This document shows positions 23,126 to 29,886 of a DNA stretch of 30,986 nt, piece after piece. Under the pieces are notes generated by a model. That model searched no databases. It saw nothing but the letters and a program-made list of their open reading frames with translations, and was not told where the DNA came from. The stretch is from a virus, in the IMG/VR virus record IMGVR_UViG_3300008050_000183, positions 1 to 30,986 of that record; one strand, given 5' to 3'. Every line of letters begins with the position of its first letter. Position 1 is the stretch's first letter. Both the position numbers and the translations under genes were made by a program.

Positions 23126-23941
23126 TTAAAAAGGGACAACATTCTCTTTCTCCTTCCAATTACCTGCATAAGCAATAGTTTGTGCCTGCCTAATACCTTC
23201 TAAGACACATAACTCCCAGTCAGTGTTTGCAGGAAAGTATGATAGTATTTCTCCAAATATCTTCTTAGCAAACTCCTCTCCTCCTTCCCAAGACATTGTA
23301 CTAACAATATCCCTAGGATCTGTGAACATCTTGCTCATGTCTTTCAATCGCAATAACATCCCTGTCCAACCTAGTAACACTTCCTTATCTACTGTAGAAC
23401 GCATAGCTCTGAACTCAAGGCTCCCATACTCACAGATAGCCTTACAATTAATAGAGGCATATCGGATAGCATCTGTATGTAAGATACGTAAGTCGGATTC
23501 TATAGCAGCAGCCTCTACAAGTTCTAGAAGATATTCAGCATCCTTAGCACGTAGACAAAAGAGATTGCCTACTCTTGCTTCTCCACAGTAATCTACTAAT
23601 GTATCCTCAAATACTAGGTAGAGACAGATGAAGTTATAGAGCTGTACTTCAGTTAGATCTCGTATGTTGATATGGATATGTACACCCGCTCTCCCTGTAT
23701 CAAATACCTGAGAGGAATCAAACTTACTAATAAGCCTATCTAACATCATCTCTACTTTAGCCCTAGGAATAGGCTTACGGAGTACATACTCAGCAGACTC
23801 TCCTCGTAAGGAGCCATCATGCTCCCTTCTCCAGCCCATAGGAGTATTCTGAGGAAGGTTTTCTCCTTCTACCTCTATCTCAATACCTACTTCCCTAGTG
23901 TCTAATGTATCCCCATTAAATAGCTTGTCCGCGATCAACAT
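23126..23941 (-). CDS. Amidoligase (COOH-NH2 ligase, glutamine-synthetase-like fold)
   Basis: This 271-residue protein shows the signature of the amidoligase family (Amidoligase_2) described among glutamine-synthetase-like COOH-NH2 ligases: REVGIEIEVEGE (E21/E23), WRREHDGSLR, AEYVLRKP (E51), GVHIHIN (H88/H90) and the C-terminal RYASINCKAI with EYGSLEFRAMRST (E176/R178). These acidic, His and Arg residues bind metal-ATP and the carboxylate. The family joins a carboxylate to an amine with ATP, making amide or isopeptide bonds. The substrate is unknown. It is the last main gene of the amide-ligase cassette. Its ATG start overlaps the preceding gene by 26 nt. Confidence 0.85.
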   Translation of the reverse strand: MLIADKLFNGDTLDTREVGIEIEVEGENLPQNTPMGWRREHDGSLRGESAEYVLRKPIPRAKVEMMLDRLISKFDSSQVFDTGRAGVHIHINIRDLTEVQLYNFICLYLVFEDTLVDYCGEARVGNLFCLRAKDAEYLLELVEAAAIESDLRILHTDAIRYASINCKAICEYGSLEFRAMRSTVDKEVLLGWTGMLLRLKDMSKMFTDPRDIVSTMSWEGGEEFAKKIFGEILSYFPANTDWELCVLEGIRQAQTIAYAGNWKEKENVVPF

Positions 23942-24491
23942 TTACAATCTCCTCTAAACTTTCAGTCAGGTATTCATAATCAGGAACAAGCCTAAGAATC
24001 CCGTTCTCTATAATTCCTACATTCTTCTCCTTATAGAGAAGAGAGGGACTAACAATGCCTACCTGTACTGCCCAGTGTCTGTGAAAGGCTACAGAGGTAC
24101 GACAGCTATTGAGAAGCTCTAAGGCCGTATCTAAAGAAGGATATCGGCCTAATACACAGTTGCCTAGCGCTTTACTACGTAGGTCTTTCTCGTAGATACG
24201 TCCTTGTACACTGTCCCTGCTTAACCCTTGCTTCCAACGCCTACGAGGAATCCTTCTAACGTACCTAGCCCCGTCTCTTTTATTTACATAGCCCAGAGGT
24301 ACAGGTTCAATATTAAGACCTTTAAGGGTACGTATATCCTCTATATAACTCCTCTTCCCATTCATAGGAAAGAATAGATTAGTAGACCAATCTCCCTCAA
24401 CCCCTTCTATCCATACAGGGGATTCTCCTATACGGACAAGGGAGTTAGCTAGGGCTTGTCTAGCGTAGTGTGGTTCGTTAAAGAACATCAT
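23916..24491 (-). CDS. Unrecognised protein between the two amidoligases
   Basis: This 191-residue protein is co-encoded with both amidoligases, sharing 4 nt (ATGA) with the one upstream and 26 nt with the one downstream. It is not recognised. Landmarks: an N-terminal helix (NEPHYARQALANSLVRIGES), PVPLGYVNKRDGARYVRRIP followed by RRRWKQGLS, then ALGNCVLGRYPSLDTALELL and HRHWAVQVGI. The basic patch with paired Arg/Trp and the conserved-looking Gly-Tyr-Val-Asn segment suggest a nucleic-acid, nucleotide or anionic-substrate binding role. There is no signal peptide or membrane span. Its fixed place inside the cassette suggests a cofactor or carrier function, which is inference. Confidence 0.6.
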   Translation of the reverse strand: MMFFNEPHYARQALANSLVRIGESPVWIEGVEGDWSTNLFFPMNGKRSYIEDIRTLKGLNIEPVPLGYVNKRDGARYVRRIPRRRWKQGLSRDSVQGRIYEKDLRSKALGNCVLGRYPSLDTALELLNSCRTSVAFHRHWAVQVGIVSPSLLYKEKNVGIIENGILRLVPDYEYLTESLEEIVNVDRGQAI

Positions 24492-25435
24492 TCGAAGAAT
24501 ACCCCTCTAACTTCTACTAACCCGGGTTCTGGAATAATTCTAGCAGGCTCCTTCCATAGCTCTTGTACATAAGCATCGGGCTCTATGAAACCACCTCCTG
24601 TTTGCTTCTTCTCTTCCTTTTCTTCTTCCTTATTTACAATAGGAGGCATAGATATAAAATCATAATGTTCAATATGGTTTTTAGCGGAATAGCAGCTATT
24701 TTTACGGAGGAGCGCCCTAACTATATCACTGTCTATCCTGTCTTGCGCCCGTTTGCCTTCTACCAAATCTTCTACAGCCTTTTGAGCCTGCTGAAATACC
24801 CAGCGCTGTAGCTCAGGATGCTTCAACCATGCATTAGATAGCACCCTATATTCCATACCGTAAGGCTTAGGACGGAAAGAGCCAGCTTGTCCATACATTT
24901 TTCTTCGCTCATTATCGTTATCGAACATGAGAGAAGGGATTCCTAGGTATATATCTAGCTGTTTGGCTACTTCACAGCACTCATCAAAGTGGAAAGGACA
25001 GCCTTCAGGTTCATTCTCTGTCCAGCCAATATGAATATGTCCTGAAGCTGTACGGAAAGGGCTATCCTCATCAGGTTTCTCATTAACTTCTCCTGTATAG
25101 GCATTATAGTCAGGGTCACAGCCCATCTCTTTAGCTTCAGAAGGCTGGGCCTTGATATAGTCAGCTCCAAATTGAGCAGTAGGTTCTACAAAGAACTCAT
25201 ACTCGGGCACCATATCTTTTAACTGAGACATCACCGTAGCAATGTTATTAACAAACTCATCCTCATTATCTGTAGGATCAGTGTTAAACTCTAAAGCCAT
25301 ACCGTCTACCTGTACAGCTCCTTTATCAACTTTGAATGGATTCTTCTTATCGCCTTTGATTAGCCCGAATGCAGATTGTAGTTTGCCACCTTTTGTGACG
25401 AAAAGTTCAGGATCAGTTCCGATTAAATAAGCCAT
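24488..25435 (-). CDS. phiEco32-like COOH-NH2 ligase (type 2 amidoligase)
   Basis: This 315-residue protein matches the phage phiEco32-like COOH-NH2 ligase family: GTDPELFV (D8, E10), VDGMALEFN (E49), ASGHIHIGW (H133/H135), then FDNDNERRKMYGQAGSFRPK and YGMEYRVLSNAWL (E195, R197). These are the metal-ATP and carboxylate-binding positions of the glutamine-synthetase-like ligases, in a subfamily distinct from the gene at 23,126-23,941. A Lys/Glu-rich low-complexity loop (KEEEKEEKKQTGGG) lies near the C-terminus. TAGAGGA precedes the ATG. It probably forms an amide bond using ammonia or an amine delivered with help of the upstream amidotransferase; the substrate is unknown. Confidence 0.88.
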   Translation of the reverse strand: MAYLIGTDPELFVTKGGKLQSAFGLIKGDKKNPFKVDKGAVQVDGMALEFNTDPTDNEDEFVNNIATVMSQLKDMVPEYEFFVEPTAQFGADYIKAQPSEAKEMGCDPDYNAYTGEVNEKPDEDSPFRTASGHIHIGWTENEPEGCPFHFDECCEVAKQLDIYLGIPSLMFDNDNERRKMYGQAGSFRPKPYGMEYRVLSNAWLKHPELQRWVFQQAQKAVEDLVEGKRAQDRIDSDIVRALLRKNSCYSAKNHIEHYDFISMPPIVNKEEEKEEKKQTGGGFIEPDAYVQELWKEPARIIPEPGLVEVRGVFFE

Positions 25436-25447
25436 GATAGTATTCCT

Positions 25448-26761
25448 CTAATGCATAAAGTTTGGGTAGTATTGTTCGTTGTCTATGTATTCTTGTACAG
25501 CTTGTTCGTCTGTACAACTGCTACAGAAGGCATCTCCGTCCTCTGTATAGGTAGCCCCTTCCTGGAAAGGGATAGCCATTCTACACCAGCTACAAGGCCC
25601 TCCGAACAGATGTTCAAAGGCTGTCTCTGTCAACATACACATAGAACCATTGATATAGAATGCCTTAGCTATGTCTTGCGCTTCAGCTTCCTCTTTCGTT
25701 AGATATTCTTCTTTCTGTTTTACAGAATTAGCTTGAACAATTACCCTATAAGTAACATCGTTCTTACGATAGAAAGAATTCACTTTCCCTGTGAATAGGC
25801 CAGTCTTCAGTAACATAGCATTATGTATAGTTGAACCCTCTCCTCCATGTACAATAACTTCTATATTGTGACCATCCGAAGACCAGCCCTTAATTCCTGT
25901 TCCCTTTGAGTAAGAGTCCACGGAGAACGTTATTTCTGAGCCACTCCGAAGCTCCTCCTCCTTTTTTACAGGAGGTGCTCCTTCTACCTTCTTATTCCCT
26001 AAGAGAGGAGTGACATTATTCTTACGAGCAGGAGGGATGTACACGTAAGGAGTATGTTCTACCTTATATTGTAAGCCCCATTCAGGATACTTGTTAGCTA
26101 TATTGGCATGAATAGGCACTTCAAATACATATTCCTTATGTAGTTCGGTCTCTACTAATTCACTGTGCTCTATATCGTTACGATGAAGAATAGAAAGAAG
26201 CATCCACTCCTCACTAGCCCAGAACATTGTCTTCTTGTCTTTAGTAAAACAGTAGTGGAACGGCCTTTCCTTATTACGTAAGAAGTGAAGGGTTTCACTC
26301 TCAGTATTCCACCATACTAGAGCAGCAGCCCCCTCTACCTTATTCCAGGTATCCTTAACTCCTAGCTTATTAATAGAATGTAAGATGTTCTCACTATCTA
26401 CAACATAATCCTTATAGTCAGGAAGGAGGCTCTGTCTACGTAATGTTCCGTTATGTACTCCTATAATATTCCCTAGTTCAAAGGGATGAGCATTAACCTT
26501 ATTAACTCCTCCTTGTGTAGCCCATCGGTTATGCCCAATTAAGACATTATTCTGACATAAGAATACGTCCTTAAAAGGCTTCCAATGAAATATGTCATGA
26601 GGAAGCATAGCATGTTTAACAATGTCTGTAGCCCCATTAGTACATACCTGAGCTACCCCTGTGCTGTCTGGCCCTCGTAAGGAGTCAACAACAAGTAGTT
26701 CTTTAAAAGCTTTTTCATATTTGCCAGTAGTATGCCCGGCAACACCCACTAATCCACACAA
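25448..26761 (-). CDS. Class II glutamine amidotransferase (Ntn-type) with C-terminal Cys4 motif
   Basis: The catalytic nucleophile in this family is Cys2, exposed after Met removal. A TTG at 26,761 with GAGGATAAGGAA upstream gives Met-Cys-Gly-Leu-Val-Gly, so I place the start there (437 residues) although the frame extends to 26,800. Family motifs follow: RGPDSTG, GHNRWATQG, NAHPF, VHNGTL and DSENILHSI. The enzyme releases ammonia from glutamine for a partner ligase. No asparagine-synthetase or sugar-isomerase domain follows. Instead there is a ~200-residue unassigned region and a C-terminal zinc-ribbon-like set (CSWC at 390-393, CSSC at 413-416). It is followed by two amidoligases in the operon, its likely acceptors. 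Confidence 0.88.
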   Translation of the reverse strand: MCGLVGVAGHTTGKYEKAFKELLVVDSLRGPDSTGVAQVCTNGATDIVKHAMLPHDIFHWKPFKDVFLCQNNVLIGHNRWATQGGVNKVNAHPFELGNIIGVHNGTLRRQSLLPDYKDYVVDSENILHSINKLGVKDTWNKVEGAAALVWWNTESETLHFLRNKERPFHYCFTKDKKTMFWASEEWMLLSILHRNDIEHSELVETELHKEYVFEVPIHANIANKYPEWGLQYKVEHTPYVYIPPARKNNVTPLLGNKKVEGAPPVKKEEELRSGSEITFSVDSYSKGTGIKGWSSDGHNIEVIVHGGEGSTIHNAMLLKTGLFTGKVNSFYRKNDVTYRVIVQANSVKQKEEYLTKEEAEAQDIAKAFYINGSMCMLTETAFEHLFGGPCSWCRMAIPFQEGATYTEDGDAFCSSCTDEQAVQEYIDNEQYYPNFMH

Positions 26762-26975
26762 TTCCTTATCCTCTTCTACGTGAACGGTTGACATTCTCAA
26801 TGTAATTAACGTACTTAATCTCTAATTTATCTCTGCTGTGTTTGTCTTTCTGTAACCTTTGTACTTCTAAATAGAGGTCGCCTACAAAATCGACTGTAAG
26901 TTGAGATTCTTCACTCTCTCTCTTAATCCTTCTAGCTACCGCATCGAAAGCATCACCAACACCTACTAATCCACA
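26739..26975. repeat. Direct repeat, two 20-nt copies (26,739-26,758 and 26,956-26,975)
   Basis: On the minus strand TGTGGATTAGTGGGTGTTGC (start of the amidotransferase gene) and TGTGGATTAGTAGGTGTTGG (start of the 70-codon ORF) match at 18 of 20 positions. AAGGAA lies shortly upstream of both. The copies lie 217 nt apart and code for the same CGLVGV residues. Confidence 0.75.
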
Positions 26976-26978
26976 GAT
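26766..26978 (-). CDS. Overlooked 70-codon ORF with no canonical start, N-terminus duplicated from the amidotransferase
   Basis: The gap between the ATP-grasp and amidotransferase genes is filled by one open frame that ends 4 nt before the amidotransferase TTG. It has no ATG, GTG or TTG; the first plausible starts are ATT 26,981 or ATC 26,978, the latter 6 nt after AAGGA. Reading from ATC gives (M)CGLVGVGDAFDAVARRIK, then a charged helical stretch (DLYLEVQRLQKDKHSRDKLE) and a basic end. The first six residues equal the catalytic start of the amidotransferase. It may be a real small protein with an IF3-type start, or a remnant of a partial duplication. The helical body looks protein-like, but translation is unproven. 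Confidence 0.4.
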   Translation of the reverse strand: MCGLVGVGDAFDAVARRIKRESEESQLTVDFVGDLYLEVQRLQKDKHSRDKLEIKYVNYIENVNRSRRRG

Positions 26979-26996
26979 AATAGTTCCTTAGCCAGC

Positions 26997-27965
26997 TTAT
27001 AGCTGATCTTTCAATAAGTTATTTTCATAAAGATATTTAGCAATTTGTATAGGATCATTTTGGTAAAACTTCTCTATTATCTCTCCAGCAGCAATTACTA
27101 CATCCGGATTAACTATACCAGGGAGATCATCTTCTACCAACTGAGCACGATCAGATACAGCAGGGTGGATGAACTTACGATAGCCTCCTTTCTCCTCGAT
27201 AAGAGGTATGCTAGCTTTACCATGCTCTACTATGTAGTCAAAGCACTTAGCCATACATTCCTGTCGATAGGGTGATGTCAAGCTAGGAGCTGAATTGATT
27301 TCTAAGACGTATGGCTTACCCTCAGCATCAAGCATTACATCTACACCACCAAAGTCTAAGCCTGATAACATAAAGGCTTCTATGGCTGTTTTACAGGCTC
27401 TCAGAGGCCAGTCATCAAAGCGTACATTATCAAATCGTCCTCCCTTAGCTACGTTCCAAGCTATAGCATCTGGGTTGTCTGGTGTCTTCTGAGCTACACA
27501 GGCTACTCGTCCTTGTACTACGAAGATACGGTATTCACTTACTTTCTTGATGTATTCAGACCCGTATCCGTCCTGACAAAGGACAAGAGCTTTTCCATAT
27601 TCATCCCAGTCTTCAACAAGGTAGGTATGTTTCCCTTGTGCATGTTTCTTAGGACGAATAACAGCAGGGAAAGTAGCAACTGCTAAATTCCTATAGCCTT
27701 CTCCTAAGTCGAAGGTATAAGGACATAGTTCGTGTTCATTCAGAAGCATCCTGAAAGCTTTCTTATCATTAACCCTATGAATAGCCTCAGCAGTGTTTAA
27801 AACGTTGTTTGTAGGGACGTTAGCTGTACACCCCCAGCGTATGTATAGGTCGTCTTCAGGAAGCCTCTTATCGCTTCTAATCCAGCCTATGCCTGTCTTA
27901 CTGAAGGCAGCTATTCCTTTACAGCTAGACATACCTAGCTTACGTCGTCTAATTATAGTAGTCAT
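26997..27965 (-). CDS. ATP-grasp carboxylate-amine ligase
   Basis: This 322-residue protein is of the RimK/glutathione-synthetase-like ATP-grasp type. Landmarks: RVNDKKAFRMLL (K69), FPAVIRPKKHAQGKHTYLV (lysine and glycine loop over ATP), SEYRIFVVQGRV, NVAKGGRF, then GLDFGGVDVMLDAEGKPYVL and EINSAPSLTS with the Mg-ATP ligands D209, E222 and N224. The family joins a carboxylate, via acyl-phosphate, to an amine, for example in peptide or poly-glutamate tailing. The C-terminal ~70 residues (after PLIEEKGGYRKF) are unassigned. It lies in the same operon as the amidotransferase and the two amidoligases. The substrate is unknown. Confidence 0.88.
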   Translation of the reverse strand: MTTIIRRRKLGMSSCKGIAAFSKTGIGWIRSDKRLPEDDLYIRWGCTANVPTNNVLNTAEAIHRVNDKKAFRMLLNEHELCPYTFDLGEGYRNLAVATFPAVIRPKKHAQGKHTYLVEDWDEYGKALVLCQDGYGSEYIKKVSEYRIFVVQGRVACVAQKTPDNPDAIAWNVAKGGRFDNVRFDDWPLRACKTAIEAFMLSGLDFGGVDVMLDAEGKPYVLEINSAPSLTSPYRQECMAKCFDYIVEHGKASIPLIEEKGGYRKFIHPAVSDRAQLVEDDLPGIVNPDVVIAAGEIIEKFYQNDPIQIAKYLYENNLLKDQL

Positions 27966-27975
27966 ATTTCTTTTC

Positions 27976-28233
27976 CTATAAAAACCTATGGGATATTTTC
28001 CCAGAAAGATCTATTAATATATCTCTATCGCTAAACTTAGAAGAATAGGAAGGGCCTAGCTTGACTTCTTTATTCTTATGTATCCTAGAATAGACTGTTA
28101 GAGATTTACTATCCCCTTCTTCCGTAATAACAACATGCATCCAAGGGGGCAGAGGTTTCTTCTCCATACGGTAACCTCGCTCTCTTGGGTACTCTACCCG
28201 TACATAAAGATAGTCGTAGGTTGTATCTCTCAT
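27976..28233 (-). CDS. Hypothetical small protein in the amide-ligase cassette
   Basis: This 85-residue protein starts with an ATGA overlap on the glutamine-hydrolase gene. It is beta-rich: YDYLYVRVEYPRERGYRMEK, PLPPWMHVVITEEGDSKSLT, VYSRIHKNKEVKLG, DRDILIDLSGKIS. There is no signal, membrane span or known motif. Its position between the class I glutamine hydrolase and the ATP-grasp ligase suggests a subunit or substrate-carrier role, but a stand-alone function cannot be excluded. Confidence 0.55.
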   Translation of the reverse strand: MRDTTYDYLYVRVEYPRERGYRMEKKPLPPWMHVVITEEGDSKSLTVYSRIHKNKEVKLGPSYSSKFSDRDILIDLSGKISHRFL

Positions 28234-28856
28234 GTCAACCCCAACAGTCTTTCTAACAATTCAAAATAGTATTCCTGGCATTCATGGTTCCTATCCATCA
28301 TCTCAGGATGAGGCTGGAAGCATAAATCCTGAGCTTCCTCATAGAACACCACCTCTACATCTCTATCGTCACCAGTATATCTAACAACCTCCCCATCCTC
28401 TCCTACATTTTCCTTGTAGGTGGCTTCATCAGCCCAACATATCACTTGCCCTTCTTCAGCAGGTCTCATCATCTGGTGGTGAGTAGAAGAGACAGCTATC
28501 TCTCGCTTAGTCCAGTCCTCATACATGATGTGAGTACCATACTTAGCATGACCATCTACATCCTGGTACATCTTACCGCCATTGACTACATTCAAGTACT
28601 GAGCACCACGACAGATGCCGATACAAGGCTTCTGAAGCATGATAGCTTTCTTGTACAATAGCTCGCTATGTAGGTCAGCTTGAGGGTCATGTCCTGTACG
28701 AGGGTGGGACTGTTCTCCATACAACTGAGGAGTGACATCAGCACCCCCTATGAACTGTATAACATCAGCCTCTTCAATAGTTTCTACTACTGTATGCCCT
28801 CTATCTGAGAACATCCTCTCATACTCTTTAGCAAATCTTTCTACAAATACCTTCAT
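28230..28856 (-). CDS. Class I glutamine amidotransferase-like / peptidase C26 (gamma-glutamyl hydrolase type)
   Basis: I choose ATG 28,856 (208 residues), which overlaps the upstream stop (ATGA) with AAGGA nearby; the frame extends eight codons further. Motifs: FIGGADVTPQLYGE, IGICRGAQYLNVVNGG with nucleophile C82, and FQPHPEM with H183 and E185, completing the Cys-His-Glu triad. GGADVxPxxYGE is the hallmark of the peptidase C26 branch (PuuD, gamma-glutamyl hydrolases), which cleaves gamma-glutamyl amide bonds, rather than of amidotransferase subunits. In this cassette it could remove a gamma-glutamyl protecting group or trim a product. No synthetase domain is fused. Confidence 0.88.
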   Translation of the reverse strand: MKVFVERFAKEYERMFSDRGHTVVETIEEADVIQFIGGADVTPQLYGEQSHPRTGHDPQADLHSELLYKKAIMLQKPCIGICRGAQYLNVVNGGKMYQDVDGHAKYGTHIMYEDWTKREIAVSSTHHQMMRPAEEGQVICWADEATYKENVGEDGEVVRYTGDDRDVEVVFYEEAQDLCFQPHPEMMDRNHECQEYYFELLERLLGLT

Positions 28857-29719
28857 AGTCCTTGCTCCGATGAATAACATTTAGCCCAGTTAGCCATAAC
28901 GTCTAAGCCTTGTTCAAACTTAAACTTATGGTTCTTGTTAATACCTAGTAGTCCCTTACGTCCACGTAAAGACTCTCCAAAACTCTTAGCAGCCTCCTTC
29001 AAGACCTCTTCTAAGGGAAGGCTGTCTCTTATCTTCCAAGTGTCAAAGACTCCTAGAGCACTGCGTCTGTATTTTATAGGATCGAATAAGACAGCATTAG
29101 TGAGGTCGCTTTTAACAAATGCTTTTAATCCTTCTACAGTCATATCTTCAAGAGAGATACAGGAGTGGTGATCTCTACCTGCACCCCAAGACAGTTCCTC
29201 ATTGTACAGACAAGCATGATGACATAAGACAAAAGCTAAGCTCTCTCTTACGCCTCTCTTACGTAAACCTCCCCATACTTGCATCCACCTACTACCCCCC
29301 CTATCTCGCTCCCACCCATACCTGGTAGCTGTTAAAGCTCCTAATAGGAGGTTAGAAGGTACATCTGTTCTACATATAATACCTAGGTTGATAGCTGTAC
29401 GAGGGTTCTTAGTTATAAACACATCTGCATAAGGGCTTTCATTTAACAACCAACGATAGAAGGGGATTGTGTATCCCTTCTTTAGCCTATCCCTCTTAAT
29501 CTTATGGTTATCAACCAGTGTTACAATTGCCTTGGCCTTTTGGTATCTTTTAATCGCAGCATGGCAAACAACATCTACCTCATACTCATACTCATCTCTA
29601 GGAAATACCCCTCCAAAGGTACACAAAGAATACTCTGCATCGTGCTTTATCTTCTCATTCTGTAGTCTCTTCAATTCCCTTCTAAGAGCCTTAGCTCTCT
29701 TAATTGTCCTCTTATTCAT
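28853..29719 (-). CDS. Unrecognised 288-residue protein heading the amide-ligase cassette
   Basis: First gene after the terminator at 29,772-29,806, with AGAGG 7 nt before the ATG, so it probably opens the cassette's transcription unit. It is not recognised. It starts with a very basic helix (NKRTIKRAKALRRELKRLQN). The middle has TFGGVFPRDEYEYEVDVVCH and YADVFITKNPRTAINLGIIC. A notable stretch is GVRESLAFVLCHHACLYNEE followed by WGAGRDHHSC, where clustered Cys/His could bind metal or act in catalysis. The C-terminus is helical. It overlaps the C26 hydrolase by 4 nt. A substrate-recognition or additional catalytic role is inferred only from linkage. Confidence 0.62.
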   Translation of the reverse strand: MNKRTIKRAKALRRELKRLQNEKIKHDAEYSLCTFGGVFPRDEYEYEVDVVCHAAIKRYQKAKAIVTLVDNHKIKRDRLKKGYTIPFYRWLLNESPYADVFITKNPRTAINLGIICRTDVPSNLLLGALTATRYGWERDRGGSRWMQVWGGLRKRGVRESLAFVLCHHACLYNEELSWGAGRDHHSCISLEDMTVEGLKAFVKSDLTNAVLFDPIKYRRSALGVFDTWKIRDSLPLEEVLKEAAKSFGESLRGRKGLLGINKNHKFKFEQGLDVMANWAKCYSSEQGL

Positions 29720-29767
29720 TTCTAAGCCTCTTTAGTAGTACCTGGTATGTTAGGTGTAGTTTAAGTA
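29720..29767 (-). promoter_or_regulatory. Short leader between terminator and cassette; promoter expected but no consensus seen
   Basis: These 48 nt hold the ribosome-binding site AGAGG of the 288-residue gene. A promoter would be expected after such a strong terminator. The best -10-like match is TAACAT, with no good -35. A phage sigma-dependent promoter of unknown consensus is possible. Confidence 0.25.
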
Positions 29768-29771
29768 GAAA

Positions 29772-29806
29772 ACCCCTCAGAAGGCAATCTAGAGCCTCCT
29801 AGGGGT
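29772..29806 (-). terminator. Strong rho-independent terminator upstream of the amide-ligase cassette
   Basis: On the minus strand ACCCCTAGGAGGC pairs with GCCTTCT-G-AGGGGT around an 8-nt loop: 13 pairs with one G-U and one bulged G. TTTTCT follows at 29,772-29,767. There is no T-run on the other side. It should end or attenuate transcripts from the small genes to the right, giving the cassette its own transcription start or partial read-through. Confidence 0.85.
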
Positions 29807-29814
29807 ATGTTATA

Positions 29815-29883
29815 CTAATGTGTAGCAATGGCCATTCCGATAAGAAAACATACAGCGTAGAATGTTGCCTCTTCAAAGCTCAT
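29815..29883 (-). CDS. 22-residue membrane micropeptide
   Basis: An ATG at 29,883 lies 5 nt after a strong AGAGGTG and opens a 22-codon frame ending in TAG, 8 nt before the terminator stem. The product has a short acidic start (MSFEEATF) and then one hydrophobic segment (YAVCFLIGMAIA). Position between the 105-residue gene and the terminator, and the good ribosome-binding site, make it a believable last gene of this small operon. A single-span peptide of this size could regulate or inhibit a host membrane protein; that is inference. Confidence 0.5.
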   Translation of the reverse strand: MSFEEATFYAVCFLIGMAIATH

Positions 29884-29886
29884 ACA

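Noticed and set aside
23223-23591. Plus-strand 122-codon frame opposite the amidoligase
   Set aside because: Mirror of the amidoligase coding sequence, with no start signal.
26762-26800. Longer amidotransferase start at 26,800
   Set aside because: It would place the catalytic Cys at residue 15; the TTG at 26,761 puts it at residue 2 and has its own ribosome-binding site.
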